64,000 nt of DNA from positions 1-64,000 of the forward strand of contig NZ_JAUYTS010000064.1 of the NCBI RefSeq assembly GCF_030695085.1, in the 5' to 3' direction. The DNA is from Falsiroseomonas sp. GTDB lineage: Bacteria; Pseudomonadota; Alphaproteobacteria; Acetobacterales; Acetobacteraceae. The notes beneath the pieces are model-generated. The model did not search any database, was not told where the DNA came from, and was given only the letters and a program-made list of their open reading frames with translations. Shown here in pieces: positions 9,080 through 17,646 of this stretch. The translations under genes and the position numbers were made by a program. Every line of letters starts with the position of its first letter. Positions within the stretch are counted from its first letter, which is position 1.

Positions 9080-9505
9080 TCAGGTCAGACGCAGCGTCAG
9101 CCGCGTGGAATTGCCGCCCCCGGGGTCGCGCCCATACGCAAGATCGGTGCTCATCCGCCGCACCAGCGCCAGGCCGAGCCCGCCCACCCGGTCATCCTGC
9201 AGCGAAGGCGGGGCGGCCTCCGGCGCCGTCAGCGGGTCGAAGGGTGCCGCCGCATCCCGCAGCACCAGGCGCAGCGCACCGGCTTCCCATTCGCAATCCA
9301 GCCGGGCGGCGGGCGGCGCGGCGCCGGGGGCAAGGCCGGGCCAGGCGGCGTGTTCAATGAGGTTGGCGATCAACTCCTCCACCACCAGGCGCAGCCGCAG
9401 CGCCCCCCGGGGCGGCACCCCCTGCCCTTCCGCCCAGGCCTCCGCCGCATCCTGCGCGGCTGCCAGCCCGGCGAGGGAGATCGGGATCTCCAGCCGCAGG
9501 CTCAT
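9080..9505 (-). CDS. RsbW/SpoIIAB-like ATP-binding anti-sigma regulatory protein
   Basis: A 141-residue GHKL-fold protein of the HATPase_c_2 (RsbW-like) family. These bind ATP and act as switch kinases that phosphorylate STAS antagonists and capture a target such as a sigma factor. The N box is VVEELIANLIEHA (about 41-53). A degenerate G1 (LRDAAAPFDPL) and the G2 loop VGGLGLALVRRM (about 108-119) follow. No other domain is present. Its ATG overlaps the STAS gene stop (ATGA), so the pair is translationally coupled, and it lies directly upstream of pstS. The target of the switch is not encoded in the window. Confidence 0.85.
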   Translation of the reverse strand: MSLRLEIPISLAGLAAAQDAAEAWAEGQGVPPRGALRLRLVVEELIANLIEHAAWPGLAPGAAPPAARLDCEWEAGALRLVLRDAAAPFDPLTAPEAAPPSLQDDRVGGLGLALVRRMSTDLAYGRDPGGGNSTRLTLRLT

Positions 9506-9843
9506 CCCGGCAGGCGGGCCATCGCCTCGGCTTCGCTGGCGACCAGCGGCAGGACCTGGTCCATGCCCATGGATTCGAGCACATCCGCCACCATCGGCTG
9601 GGCGCCGAACAGCACCACCGCACCGCCGCGGCGCGACACCACGCGGGCGGAGGACAGCAGCAGGCGAATACCGAGCGAGGAGAGGAATTCCAGCCCCGTC
9701 AGGTCCAGCACCGCATTGCGGCCGGACGCCGCGACGGCGGCGGTGAAGCCGATTTCCACCTGGCCCACCGTGGTGGAATCCAGCCGCCCCACCAGGATCA
9801 CCTTGTTGGCCGTGGGGCTGATCTCAAGCACTTCGAAGCGCAC
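9502..9843 (-). CDS. STAS-domain anti-sigma factor antagonist
   Basis: A 113-residue single STAS domain, the SpoIIAA/RsbV type that releases the target of an RsbW-like kinase when unphosphorylated. The phosphorylatable region LEFLSSLGIRLLL (about 51-63) has two adjacent serines at the expected helix start. The start is a GTG at 9843 with GGAGA seven bases upstream. It forms an overlapping pair with the RsbW-like gene and sits 57 nt downstream of a near-consensus Pho box, so it is probably induced by phosphate starvation. Confidence 0.88.
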   Translation of the reverse strand: MRFEVLEISPTANKVILVGRLDSTTVGQVEIGFTAAVAASGRNAVLDLTGLEFLSSLGIRLLLSSARVVSRRGGAVVLFGAQPMVADVLESMGMDQVLPLVASEAEAMARLPG

Positions 9844-9900
9844 TGACGGTCTCCGTGAATCGGGGCGCGGTTGTCTAGACCGGCACCCCGTCCCAGAAGC

Positions 9901-9918
9901 ATGACAGTTTGCTGACAG
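9901..9918 (-). promoter_or_regulatory. Near-consensus Pho box upstream of the STAS gene
   Basis: Read on the minus strand the site is CTGTCAG-CAAA-CTGTCAT: two heptamers matching the PhoB consensus CTGTCAT at 13 of 14 positions with the required 4-bp spacer. It sits in the 82-nt gap between the autotransporter stop and the STAS start, 57 nt before the latter. Transcription from here could run through STAS, RsbW-like and the whole pst-phoB operon. No clear -10 is placed at the classical spacing. Confidence 0.75.
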
Positions 9919-9925
9919 TCGCGGC

Positions 9926-12733
9926 CTACCAGACCCAGCGCAGCCCGAGGGTCAGCACGTGGTCCGTGCCGCCACTGCTGCGTTGCAGGTCGTAATCCGC
10001 CACCACGGCGAAGCGGTCGCCGCGATAGGCGGTGGCGCCGATGCCGGCGGTCAGCGCATCCCGCCCGGTGCGGGCCGATTCCACGCTGAAGGCGGCACCG
10101 CCCAGGCGATGCGTGCCGCGGCCCAGCCCACCCTGCATTTCCCGCGCATAGCCGATGCGGGCCTCGGGCCGAAGCTGGAAGCCCTCGCCCAGGCGCAGGG
10201 TGCGGGCGGCGCTGAGGCCGATGCCGGCGCGCAGCGCATCCGCATCGCGGCCATCCACCGCCAGGTTCAGCGACCCGGCGCCGGATTCGGTGAAGCCGCC
10301 GCGTGCGATGCGGTCCCAGCGCAGGAAGGCGCGCGGTTCCAGATCCACCCCTTCCACGCGCGTGGTCACGCCGAAGCCGGCCTCCGCCGTCACATCCGTG
10401 CCGTCGCTATCCGCATTGGCGCGGCGGGACAGGGTGCCAAAGGCGATGTTGCGGCGGCTGTCATAGCGGCTGAGGCCGGTGCCGAGCGTCGCATCGATGA
10501 AGGGCTTCACACTGGCCGTGGTCGGCGGTGCGTACAGGCCATAGAGGCTGGCCTGGTAGCTATCCAGCCGCACCTCCCCGGTGCCGCCATCGCCATCCAC
10601 CGTGCCGCGCAGGAAGCCCAGCGCGATGCCGCCGGTCAGGCCCGGGGCGAAGCGGCGGTCTGCGCCAACCAGCGCGCCGCCGGATTGCCGGGAATGGCCC
10701 GGCGCGGCGCCGTCGCCGCCCGTGCTGCCCCAACCGCCGAGCGCGCGGCCCCAGGCGGACCATCCGGTGAAGGCACCCTCGGCGCCGTCGCCGCCATCGG
10801 CCTGGCCGAGCCCCGGTTCCCAATCCGCCGGCTGGCCGCCGCCGGGCATCGCGCTCATCTGCACGCTGCGCGCGCTGTCCAGCGCGACGCGCGGCGCCAG
10901 CGCCCCCTGCGCCATCACCAGCGCCGGATCACCGGCACGGATGGCCGCCATGCGCTGCGCGGTGCCGGCACCCAGGATGCGCCGGTGCGCCAGCGCGGCT
11001 GCCAGCGCATCGGCGTGCACGCCGCCCGAGAGCTGGTCCAGCGCCGGGGCGATGGCGGCGGCCGGCAGCGCGTACAGGGCGCCGAAGGTGGCGGCCGCAT
11101 CGCCCGTCATCCGTGGCCCGGCTGCGGGACGAATGGCATCAAGCGCCCCGCCGGCCGCCGCCTGGTTCCGGCGCTGGTCGATGCCGAGCGGGCCTAGGTT
11201 GGCGTAGCTGGCCGGGGTGGTCACCAGGTCCAGCGTGTTCGCGCCATACAGCGCATCGAGGCGCGCCCCGCCGGGGAGGCCCGCCGCCGGCTGGGCCAGG
11301 CCGCCAAAGCTGCCAAGCAGTCCGCCTTCCGCCTGGATCACCCGGAAGGATTGCCCGAGCACCGGGGTGAAGCTGTTGGTGGCGGACCCCGTGATGCCGC
11401 GCAGCACCGGCTGCAGCGTGCCGCCCGCGGTCAGCGTGCTGCCGGCGCCGATGACCAGCACCCTGTCATGCGACCCGGCGCCCGTGCCGGTGCCCGGCCC
11501 GTCGATCTCGAGCCGCGTCGTGGAACCGGCCCCGAGGGTAACGGGCGCGGTGAACACGATGGTGCCCGGAGAGGCGCCCGGGGACAGCACGCCATCGATG
11601 GTGCCGCCGCCGATGCTGCCGCCACCGGTCAGCGTGCCGCCGGGCAGCACGGTCACCGAACCCAGGAAGACGCCCTGGATGGAAAGCGTGCCGGACTGCA
11701 CCTGCGCCCCACCACTGTTGCTGGCGTTGCCCACCAGCGTCAGCACGCCGCCGCCCAGCACCTGAAGCTGGCCGGTGCCGCTGATGTCCCCCAGCAGGAT
11801 GACCGGCCCCAGGCTGGTATCGATCGTGCCGTTGCCGGCCTCCAGCACCACCGGCTGCGTCACCGCGGTGGCGCTGTTGGGCCGGAAGGTACCGCCATTG
11901 AAGGTCACGGTGGCGCTCTGCACGGCAGGATCGCCCTCGGTGAAGAACGGCCGGCTGCCATCGATCACCAGCCCAGCCGGTGGATCAACGGGCGGATCAA
12001 CGGGCGGATCAGCGGGCGGATCAGCAGGGGGGCCGTCGGTCAGGCCACCCAGCGGCACCAGCGCGTAGCGGATGACGCCGCCGCCCCACATGGCATCGCC
12101 GCTGGCCGCGCCATAGAAGGCGACGGTGGTGAAGGTGTCGCTGTCGCTGATGGCGGCGACGAAGGTCATCGATTCGTTGTAGCGGGCCTCGCCCGGATTA
12201 TCGTTTCGCTCGGCCGCGCTGCCGACCAGGATCGGCGTGCCGCCATCGAAGGCGATGTAGAGCGCGCTGGGGAAGCAACAGGTGGCCCAGCCCTGCAGAT
12301 CTAGTGCGAAGGCATTCACCGGGCTGTCGAAGGTGAAGACCAGGCCGCTGCCGGGGGAATCGATCGCGGCGGCGGTCATGCGGATGCCGTTGCCACTGGC
12401 GAAGCTGCCGCCCGGCCCCTGGATGCTGGCGAAGGCGCTGGTGCTGGTGCTGCGGTTGCCGGCATTGCCGGAGGTGATGGTGTAGCCGCTGCGCGCCCAA
12501 CTCGCGACATTGCTGGTCAGGCCAGAAAGCAGGTCCATGTTGACCGTGCCGCCGGCATCCGTCACGCGCTGGTCGAAAGCCTGCCGGCCCTCGAAGATGC
12601 TGTCGAAGAACGTGGCGGTCTCCGCCGCGGCGGGACGCGGCATGGCGGCCGCCAGCGCCAGGGCAGAGGCCGACAGCAGCAGCCTGGCCGCCCCCCCCAG
12701 CAGGTGACGCGAACGGAGGCGTGGGGTGCGCAT
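9926..12733 (-). CDS. Autotransporter outer-membrane beta-barrel protein
   Basis: A type Va autotransporter of 935 residues. A long signal peptide (about 1-37, ending AAA-ET) precedes a globular N-terminal domain (about 38-228) containing a Cys-Cys pair (WATCCFPS). A short tandem PPADPP/PPVDPP linker follows at about 233-252. A beta-helix passenger with Gly/Ser/Thr-rich turns (about 255-515) contains a passenger-associated repeat (GTLSIQGVFLGSVTVLPGGTL). The barrel covers about the last 280 residues and ends LGLRWVW, with terminal Trp rather than the more common Phe. The passenger's function is not recognisable; surface adhesion is a guess. It is transcribed alone toward the Pho-controlled operon. 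Confidence 0.9.
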   Translation of the reverse strand: MRTPRLRSRHLLGGAARLLLSASALALAAAMPRPAAAETATFFDSIFEGRQAFDQRVTDAGGTVNMDLLSGLTSNVASWARSGYTITSGNAGNRSTSTSAFASIQGPGGSFASGNGIRMTAAAIDSPGSGLVFTFDSPVNAFALDLQGWATCCFPSALYIAFDGGTPILVGSAAERNDNPGEARYNESMTFVAAISDSDTFTTVAFYGAASGDAMWGGGVIRYALVPLGGLTDGPPADPPADPPVDPPVDPPAGLVIDGSRPFFTEGDPAVQSATVTFNGGTFRPNSATAVTQPVVLEAGNGTIDTSLGPVILLGDISGTGQLQVLGGGVLTLVGNASNSGGAQVQSGTLSIQGVFLGSVTVLPGGTLTGGGSIGGGTIDGVLSPGASPGTIVFTAPVTLGAGSTTRLEIDGPGTGTGAGSHDRVLVIGAGSTLTAGGTLQPVLRGITGSATNSFTPVLGQSFRVIQAEGGLLGSFGGLAQPAAGLPGGARLDALYGANTLDLVTTPASYANLGPLGIDQRRNQAAAGGALDAIRPAAGPRMTGDAAATFGALYALPAAAIAPALDQLSGGVHADALAAALAHRRILGAGTAQRMAAIRAGDPALVMAQGALAPRVALDSARSVQMSAMPGGGQPADWEPGLGQADGGDGAEGAFTGWSAWGRALGGWGSTGGDGAAPGHSRQSGGALVGADRRFAPGLTGGIALGFLRGTVDGDGGTGEVRLDSYQASLYGLYAPPTTASVKPFIDATLGTGLSRYDSRRNIAFGTLSRRANADSDGTDVTAEAGFGVTTRVEGVDLEPRAFLRWDRIARGGFTESGAGSLNLAVDGRDADALRAGIGLSAARTLRLGEGFQLRPEARIGYAREMQGGLGRGTHRLGGAAFSVESARTGRDALTAGIGATAYRGDRFAVVADYDLQRSSGGTDHVLTLGLRWVW

Positions 12734-12816
12734 TCTCGGGTGCCTTCCTGGCGGTTGCTTCGGAAGGCGTAGGGCGCGGGCGGTGAAAGCGCGGTTAAGG
12801 GCACCGCGCCCCGAGG

Positions 12817-13689
12817 TCAGAAAGCCGGATCATCCGCGATGCTGTTCCGCAGCACGCCGATCCCCTCCACCTCGACCTCCATCTGCATCCCCGGCGCCAG
12901 GAACAGCGGCGGCTTGCGCGCATAGCCGACGCCGGAGGGGGTGCCGGTGGCGATCACGTCGCCCGGCTCCAGCGTCATCACCTCGGACAGGATGGCGATG
13001 CAGCGGGCGACGGGGAAGATCATGTCGCCGGTGGTGCTGTCCTGCACCAGCTGGCCATCGACACGGGCCATGATCCGCAGCGGCGCGGCGCCGGGCGGCA
13101 GTTCATCCGCCGTCACGATCTCCGGCCCGAAGGCGCCGGTGCGGTCGAAATTCTTGCCCATGGTCCACTGCGTGGATTTGCGCTGGTAGTCGCGCACCGA
13201 GCCATCGTTGAACAGCGAATAGCCGGCCACATGGTCCAGCGCCTGCGCTTCCGTCACGTTGCGGGCCCGGCGGCCGATGATGATGGCCAGCTCCGCCTCA
13301 TAGTCCAGCTTCTCGGAGGCGCCCTTCGGCCGCAGCATCGGCTGACCCGGCCCGGTCAGGCTGGTCTGCACGCGCAGGAACACGGCCGGATAGTCGGGGA
13401 TCGGGTTGCCGCCTTCCTTGGCGTGCAGCGCGTAGTTCAGCCCGATGCAGACCACCTTGCCGGGACGCGCGATCGGCATGGCGAGGGTCAGCCCGGCCAG
13501 CGGCAGGTGGGTGGAGGCCGGGGCCGCCGCCGCCGCGGCGCCGAGCCGGGCCAGCGTGTCACCGCCGGCCTGGAGCAGCGCCAGCGTATCATCCGCGAAG
13601 CCGGACAGCGCCGCCACCGGCACCACCTGGTCGCCGATCCGCACGCCGGCGACGACGCGCCCCGCATCGTCGAAGCTCAACAGGCGCAT
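12817..13689 (-). CDS. Fumarylacetoacetate hydrolase (FAH) family protein
   Basis: A 290-residue FAH-superfamily enzyme. Members hydrolyse or decarboxylate beta-diketo, hydroxymuconic or ureido acids with a divalent metal. The N-terminal small domain (about 1-70) is followed by the catalytic fold with KVVCIGLNYALHA, the metal-ligand segment LDYEAELAIIIGRRARNV and TGTPSGVGYARKPP near the C terminus. The downstream position after a TAXI-TRAP transporter (36 nt from the permease gene) suggests it acts on the imported acid or a derivative. The family is too broad to name the substrate. Confidence 0.88.
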   Translation of the reverse strand: MRLLSFDDAGRVVAGVRIGDQVVPVAALSGFADDTLALLQAGGDTLARLGAAAAAAPASTHLPLAGLTLAMPIARPGKVVCIGLNYALHAKEGGNPIPDYPAVFLRVQTSLTGPGQPMLRPKGASEKLDYEAELAIIIGRRARNVTEAQALDHVAGYSLFNDGSVRDYQRKSTQWTMGKNFDRTGAFGPEIVTADELPPGAAPLRIMARVDGQLVQDSTTGDMIFPVARCIAILSEVMTLEPGDVIATGTPSGVGYARKPPLFLAPGMQMEVEVEGIGVLRNSIADDPAF

Positions 13690-13725
13690 GTTCGATTCCC
13701 GTCCTAATGAAGTGGAAGGCGAGGT

Positions 13726-15576
13726 TCAGGCCACCGCGGCGCGGCGGCGCTGCACCAGTTGCAGCAGCAGCACGCCGCCGCCGAAGACGATGCCGATGCC
13801 ATCCGTCAGCAGCCCGGGCTTGATCAGCGCGATCGCCGCGATGAACAGCGCCACCCTTTCCCACATCGGCGTCGGCCGCAGCAGGTAGGCGTGCAGCGAT
13901 GCCGCCAGCAGCAGGCAGCCTGCGGTGGCGCTGCTGACCGCGAAGATCACCTCGCCCCAGGTGCCGATCAGCAGCAGCGCCGGCTGGAAGACGAACATGA
14001 AGGGCACGATGAAGCCGGCCGCGCCGATCTTCATCGCCGCCCAGCCGCTCGCCCACATATCCGTCTTGGCGAGCCCCGCCGCGGCGAAGACCGCGAGCGC
14101 CACCGGCGGCGTGATGGCGGACAGGATGGCGAAGTAGAAGGCGAACAGGTGGGCTGCCGGCACCACCACGCCCATCGCGATCAGGGCGGGCACGAGCAGG
14201 GAGACCATGACGATATAGGCCGGCGTGGTCGGCATCCCCATGCCGAGGATGATGCCGGCGATCATGGTCAGGATCAGCGCGAAGATCAGGTTGTTGTCGG
14301 CGACATTCACCACGAGCTGGGTGAAGGTGATGCCAAGCCCGGTCAGCGCGATCAGCCCGATGACGATGCCCGCGCAGGCGCAGGCCATGGCGATGCCGAG
14401 CGTGTTGCGGGCGCCATCCAGCAGCGCATCCCACACCGCGGCGATGGTGACATGGTGGCGGCTGTTGGCGCGCAGCGCCGCGGCGGGGAAGCAGGCCAGC
14501 GTCGCCACCAGCGCCACCAGCGGCGCCGAATAGCCGCCGAACAGGCCGATGATGATGACCAGGATGGGCATGAACAGGTGCCAGCTCTCGCGCAGCACGT
14601 CGCGCAGCTTCGGCACCTCGTCATCCGGAAGGCCGGCCAGGCCGGCGCGCTTCGCCTCGAAATGCACCGCGGCGAAGGTGGCCACGTAATACAGCAGCGC
14701 CGGGATCAGCGCCCAGGTGATGACCTGGATGTAGGACACGCCGAGGAATTCGGCCATGACGAAGGCGGCAGCCCCCATGATCGGCGGCATGATCTGCCCG
14801 CCGGTGCTGGCCACCGCCTCCACGCCCGCCGCGAATTGCGGGCGGAAGCCGCTGCGCTTCATCAGCGGGATGGTCACCTGCCCCGTCACCATCACATTGG
14901 CGACCGCGGAGCCGGAGACGGAGCCGAACAGGGAGGAGGAGACAACCGCCACCTTGCCAGGCCCGCCACTGCTGCGTCCGGTCAGCGCCAGTGCGAAATC
15001 CATGAACAGCTTGCCGACGCCCGAGCGTTCCATGAACGACCCGAACAGCACGAAGATCACCACGAAGCCGGCGGAGACGCCGAGCGTGGAGCCGAAGATG
15101 CCATCCGTGGTCAGGTACAGCTGGTCCAGCATGGCCAGCGCGCCGACATCGGTGAAGAAGTAGGACCACAGCAGGAAGACCGAGGCGGTCAGCGGCAGCG
15201 CCCAGCCGATGACCCGGCGCGTGGCTTCCAGGATCAGCGCGACCAGCACCCAGCCGCCGATGATGTCGGCTGGCCGCGGGTCATCGATGTAGGGAATTCG
15301 GTTCACCAGCCAGTCATATTCCACGAACAGCCGGCCGACCGCCCAGATGGACAGCGCGCAGAGCAGCCAATCCTCCGGCCCCGGGACCGGGCGGCTGCCG
15401 TCCTTGGGAGGGCGCAACGGGAACAGGATGAAGACCAATGCCATGGCAAACAGCAGATGCGTGCCACGGAAGATCACCGCCTCGGGCGGTGAGGTTGCGA
15501 TGGCCCACATATGGTACACGGCCATGACAGCCGCGATGGTGCCGGCCAGCCAATGCATGGCGCGCGCATAGGTCAT
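13726..15576 (-). CDS. TRAP transporter fused permease (4TM/12TM)
   Basis: Inner-membrane permease of a TAXI-type TRAP transporter, 616 residues, with the small (DctQ-like) and large (DctM-like) subunits fused, as is standard with TAXI receptors. The first four helices fall within about 8-135; the rest form the DctM part with conserved GSVSGSAVANVMVTGQVTIP (about 215-235), SFMERSGVGKLFMDFALAL and TPPVALAVFAAAGLAKTD. Transport of an organic acid driven by a sodium or proton gradient is expected from the family. It lies 147 nt downstream of the receptor gene. Confidence 0.92.
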   Translation of the reverse strand: MTYARAMHWLAGTIAAVMAVYHMWAIATSPPEAVIFRGTHLLFAMALVFILFPLRPPKDGSRPVPGPEDWLLCALSIWAVGRLFVEYDWLVNRIPYIDDPRPADIIGGWVLVALILEATRRVIGWALPLTASVFLLWSYFFTDVGALAMLDQLYLTTDGIFGSTLGVSAGFVVIFVLFGSFMERSGVGKLFMDFALALTGRSSGGPGKVAVVSSSLFGSVSGSAVANVMVTGQVTIPLMKRSGFRPQFAAGVEAVASTGGQIMPPIMGAAAFVMAEFLGVSYIQVITWALIPALLYYVATFAAVHFEAKRAGLAGLPDDEVPKLRDVLRESWHLFMPILVIIIGLFGGYSAPLVALVATLACFPAAALRANSRHHVTIAAVWDALLDGARNTLGIAMACACAGIVIGLIALTGLGITFTQLVVNVADNNLIFALILTMIAGIILGMGMPTTPAYIVMVSLLVPALIAMGVVVPAAHLFAFYFAILSAITPPVALAVFAAAGLAKTDMWASGWAAMKIGAAGFIVPFMFVFQPALLLIGTWGEVIFAVSSATAGCLLLAASLHAYLLRPTPMWERVALFIAAIALIKPGLLTDGIGIVFGGGVLLLQLVQRRRAAVA

Positions 15577-15723
15577 CGCCGTTTTTCCCGTATCCTGAAC
15601 GCTGTGTAATTTGGTTTTTGGGCGGATGCATCAGGGCCGGAGCCGGGCCTGCCGTGGCAGCCCGTCATCCGGCCCTTCGCGTCGTCTTGCGCGCCCGGAC
15701 CCGCCGGGCGCGCCCTCATGGCC

Positions 15724-16668
15724 TCAGCGAGACGCGGCTTCCTGGTAGAAGCGCGCCGCACCCGGATGCATCGGCACGCCGATATCGGCGCCGCCGGTCG
15801 CCGGCGTGCTGTCACGCATGGCGGCCACGATGTTGCGCAGCGTGCCGACATTGTCCCAGAGCAGCTTCACCATCTGGTAGACCTGATCCGGGTTGCGGTC
15901 GCAATTGGTGATCAGGTGCGCCGTGTAGGTGATCTGGGTCGGCGTGCCTTCCTGCTGCGGATAGGTGTTGGCCGGCAGCGGCGCGCCCTGGTAGCCCGGG
16001 TTGATCTCCCGCATCTTGTCCACGTAGCGGGACAGGTCGATGATCCGCATCTGGCGCGCGCTGGCCAGGTCCATCACGGCGCTGGCCGGGATGGTGGTGC
16101 CGAGGGTGAAGACCTGGGCATGGCCGTCACGCAGCAGGCCCACCGCATCCGTGTAGCTGGACTGGAAGCTGGCGCGCACATCGCTGTAGCGCATGCCCGC
16201 GGCCTGCAGGATGTGCTGCGTCACCACCTCGGCCGTGTTGCCGCGCGGCTGCAGCGCGATCGGACGGCCGCGCATGTCCTCGATGGAATTGATTCCGGAA
16301 TCGGCCAGGGCGATCACCTGGAACCATTGCGGGTAGAGCGAGCCGATGTTGCAGACATTGCTCACCGCCTCGGGGAAGGGCGCGCGGCCGGCGATGCCGT
16401 CCACGGTGCTGATGGAGTTGCCGAAGGCCACCTGGGCGCGGTTGGCGCCGATGCCGCGCACATTGGCCACACCGGCACCCGGCAGCGTCTGCACCGTCAG
16501 CCCGGGCATGGCGCTTTCCCAGATGTTCTTCAGCGCGCCCGCGATCGGCACCCAGGCGCCGCCCTGCGGGCCGGTCATGAAGCGCATCGTCTCCTGCGCC
16601 GTGGCGGGGGTTGCGATCACGGCGGCGCCCAGCATGGCAAATGCCGCGGCGGCGGTTCGGATGGTCAT
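15724..16668 (-). CDS. TAXI-family TRAP transporter solute-binding protein
   Basis: Periplasmic receptor for the adjacent fused TRAP permease, 314 residues. The ATG at 16668 is preceded by GGGAGA six bases away and begins a Sec signal peptide (MTIRTAAAAFAMLGAAV, cleaved near ATAQ-E). The mature protein begins with the TAXI-typical MRFMTGPQGGAWVPIAGAL, followed by GAGVANVRGIGANRAQVAFG. Ligand unknown; TAXI receptors bind glutamate, fumarate or other carboxylates. First gene of the receptor, permease, FAH-hydrolase operon. Confidence 0.92.
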   Translation of the reverse strand: MTIRTAAAAFAMLGAAVIATPATAQETMRFMTGPQGGAWVPIAGALKNIWESAMPGLTVQTLPGAGVANVRGIGANRAQVAFGNSISTVDGIAGRAPFPEAVSNVCNIGSLYPQWFQVIALADSGINSIEDMRGRPIALQPRGNTAEVVTQHILQAAGMRYSDVRASFQSSYTDAVGLLRDGHAQVFTLGTTIPASAVMDLASARQMRIIDLSRYVDKMREINPGYQGAPLPANTYPQQEGTPTQITYTAHLITNCDRNPDQVYQMVKLLWDNVGTLRNIVAAMRDSTPATGGADIGVPMHPGAARFYQEAASR

Positions 16669-16887
16669 TCTTTTTCTCCCTGAACGCATCTTGGTCGTGC
16701 CCTGGGGTATTCCCGATGGGAAGTCGTCCGACAACCCCGCGTGATGCTGGCGGCCGCACATTTCCGCCACAAACCCGCATCGCCCACCGGCGCCCAGTGC
16801 GGTTCAGGATAGTCTTCCTGGCCTGGGCCGCCCGGCGCCGCCGGGCTAGGATGCGCGCAGCAAGCGATGAGAGGGGATTCGCGGCGC

Positions 16888-17616
16888 ATGTGCGGACGCT
16901 ACCTGTTGCAGCGGACCCCGGCCGAGCTGGCGCAGTTCTTCGCCACCAGCAACCCGACTCCGAACCACGCGCCATCCTGGAACATCGCCGTGACGCAGAC
17001 CTCCCTGGTGGTGCGCCGCCACCCGGAAAGCGGCGAACGCCACCTGGATGCGCTGCGATGGGGCCTGGTGCCGCGCTGGGCCGCGGATGCCAAGGACGCG
17101 GCCAGGCTGATGAACGCCCGCGCCGACGGCATCGCCGAGAAACCCTCGTTCCGCGAGGCCTTCCGCAAGCGGCGCTGCCTGGTGCCGATGGATGCCTTCT
17201 ACGAATGGCGCAAGGCGGAGGATGGCAGCAAGCAGGCCTATGCCGTGGCGCAGGCGGATGGCCTGCCGATGGCGGTTGCCGGCCTGTGGGAAGGCTGGAA
17301 ACAGCCCGATGGCGCCTGGCTGCGGACCTTCACCGTCATCACGACGGAGGCGAATGAGAAGCAGGCCCTGGTGCATGCCCGCATGCCCGTGGTGCTGCCG
17401 CCCGAGGTCTGGGACGCCTGGCTGGGTGAGGAACCGGCGGAGCCGGAGGATTTGCAGGAATTGCTGGTGCCCTGCCCGGCCGAGGAATTGCTCGCCTGGC
17501 CCGTGGATAACCGCGTCGGCAAGGTCTCGGAGAACGACGCCCGCCTGCCCCGCCGCGACCCCACCGCCAGCCCGCCGCCCGAATTGGACGACGCACCGCC
17601 GGATTGGGTGGCCTAG
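16888..17616 (+). CDS. SOS response-associated peptidase (HMCES/YedK)
   Basis: HMCES/YedK-type protein that forms a covalent thiazolidine crosslink with abasic sites in single-stranded DNA. The catalytic cysteine must be residue 2 after Met removal, which fixes the start at 16888 (MCGRYLLQRTP) rather than the upstream in-frame ATG at 16867. Other conserved elements are present: NHAPSWNIAVTQ, the LRWGLVPRWAAD region, DAFYEWRK with the active Glu, and LVHARMPVVLPPEVWDAWL with the active His. It is 242 residues, the usual length, and sits upstream of rsgA, 30 nt apart. Confidence 0.93.
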   Translation: MCGRYLLQRTPAELAQFFATSNPTPNHAPSWNIAVTQTSLVVRRHPESGERHLDALRWGLVPRWAADAKDAARLMNARADGIAEKPSFREAFRKRRCLVPMDAFYEWRKAEDGSKQAYAVAQADGLPMAVAGLWEGWKQPDGAWLRTFTVITTEANEKQALVHARMPVVLPPEVWDAWLGEEPAEPEDLQELLVPCPAEELLAWPVDNRVGKVSENDARLPRRDPTASPPPELDDAPPDWVA

Positions 17617-17646
17617 GATGCCGCACACCCTGCGAGAGACCCCCGT

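Noticed and set aside
9080-9505. The RsbW-like protein as a truncated PhoR kinase
   Set aside because: It lacks the dimerisation/His domain and has the HATPase_c_2 pattern of stand-alone anti-sigma kinases, paired with a STAS protein.
9912-9918. Reading the 9901-9918 repeats as part of the autotransporter's terminator
   Set aside because: They are direct, not inverted, repeats with the exact Pho-box spacing and cannot form a hairpin.
13759-15492. A 577-codon His/Gln-rich plus frame opposite the TRAP permease
   Set aside because: Shadow of the permease; hydrophobic codons read in reverse give Asp/Gln/His/Arg-rich sequence.
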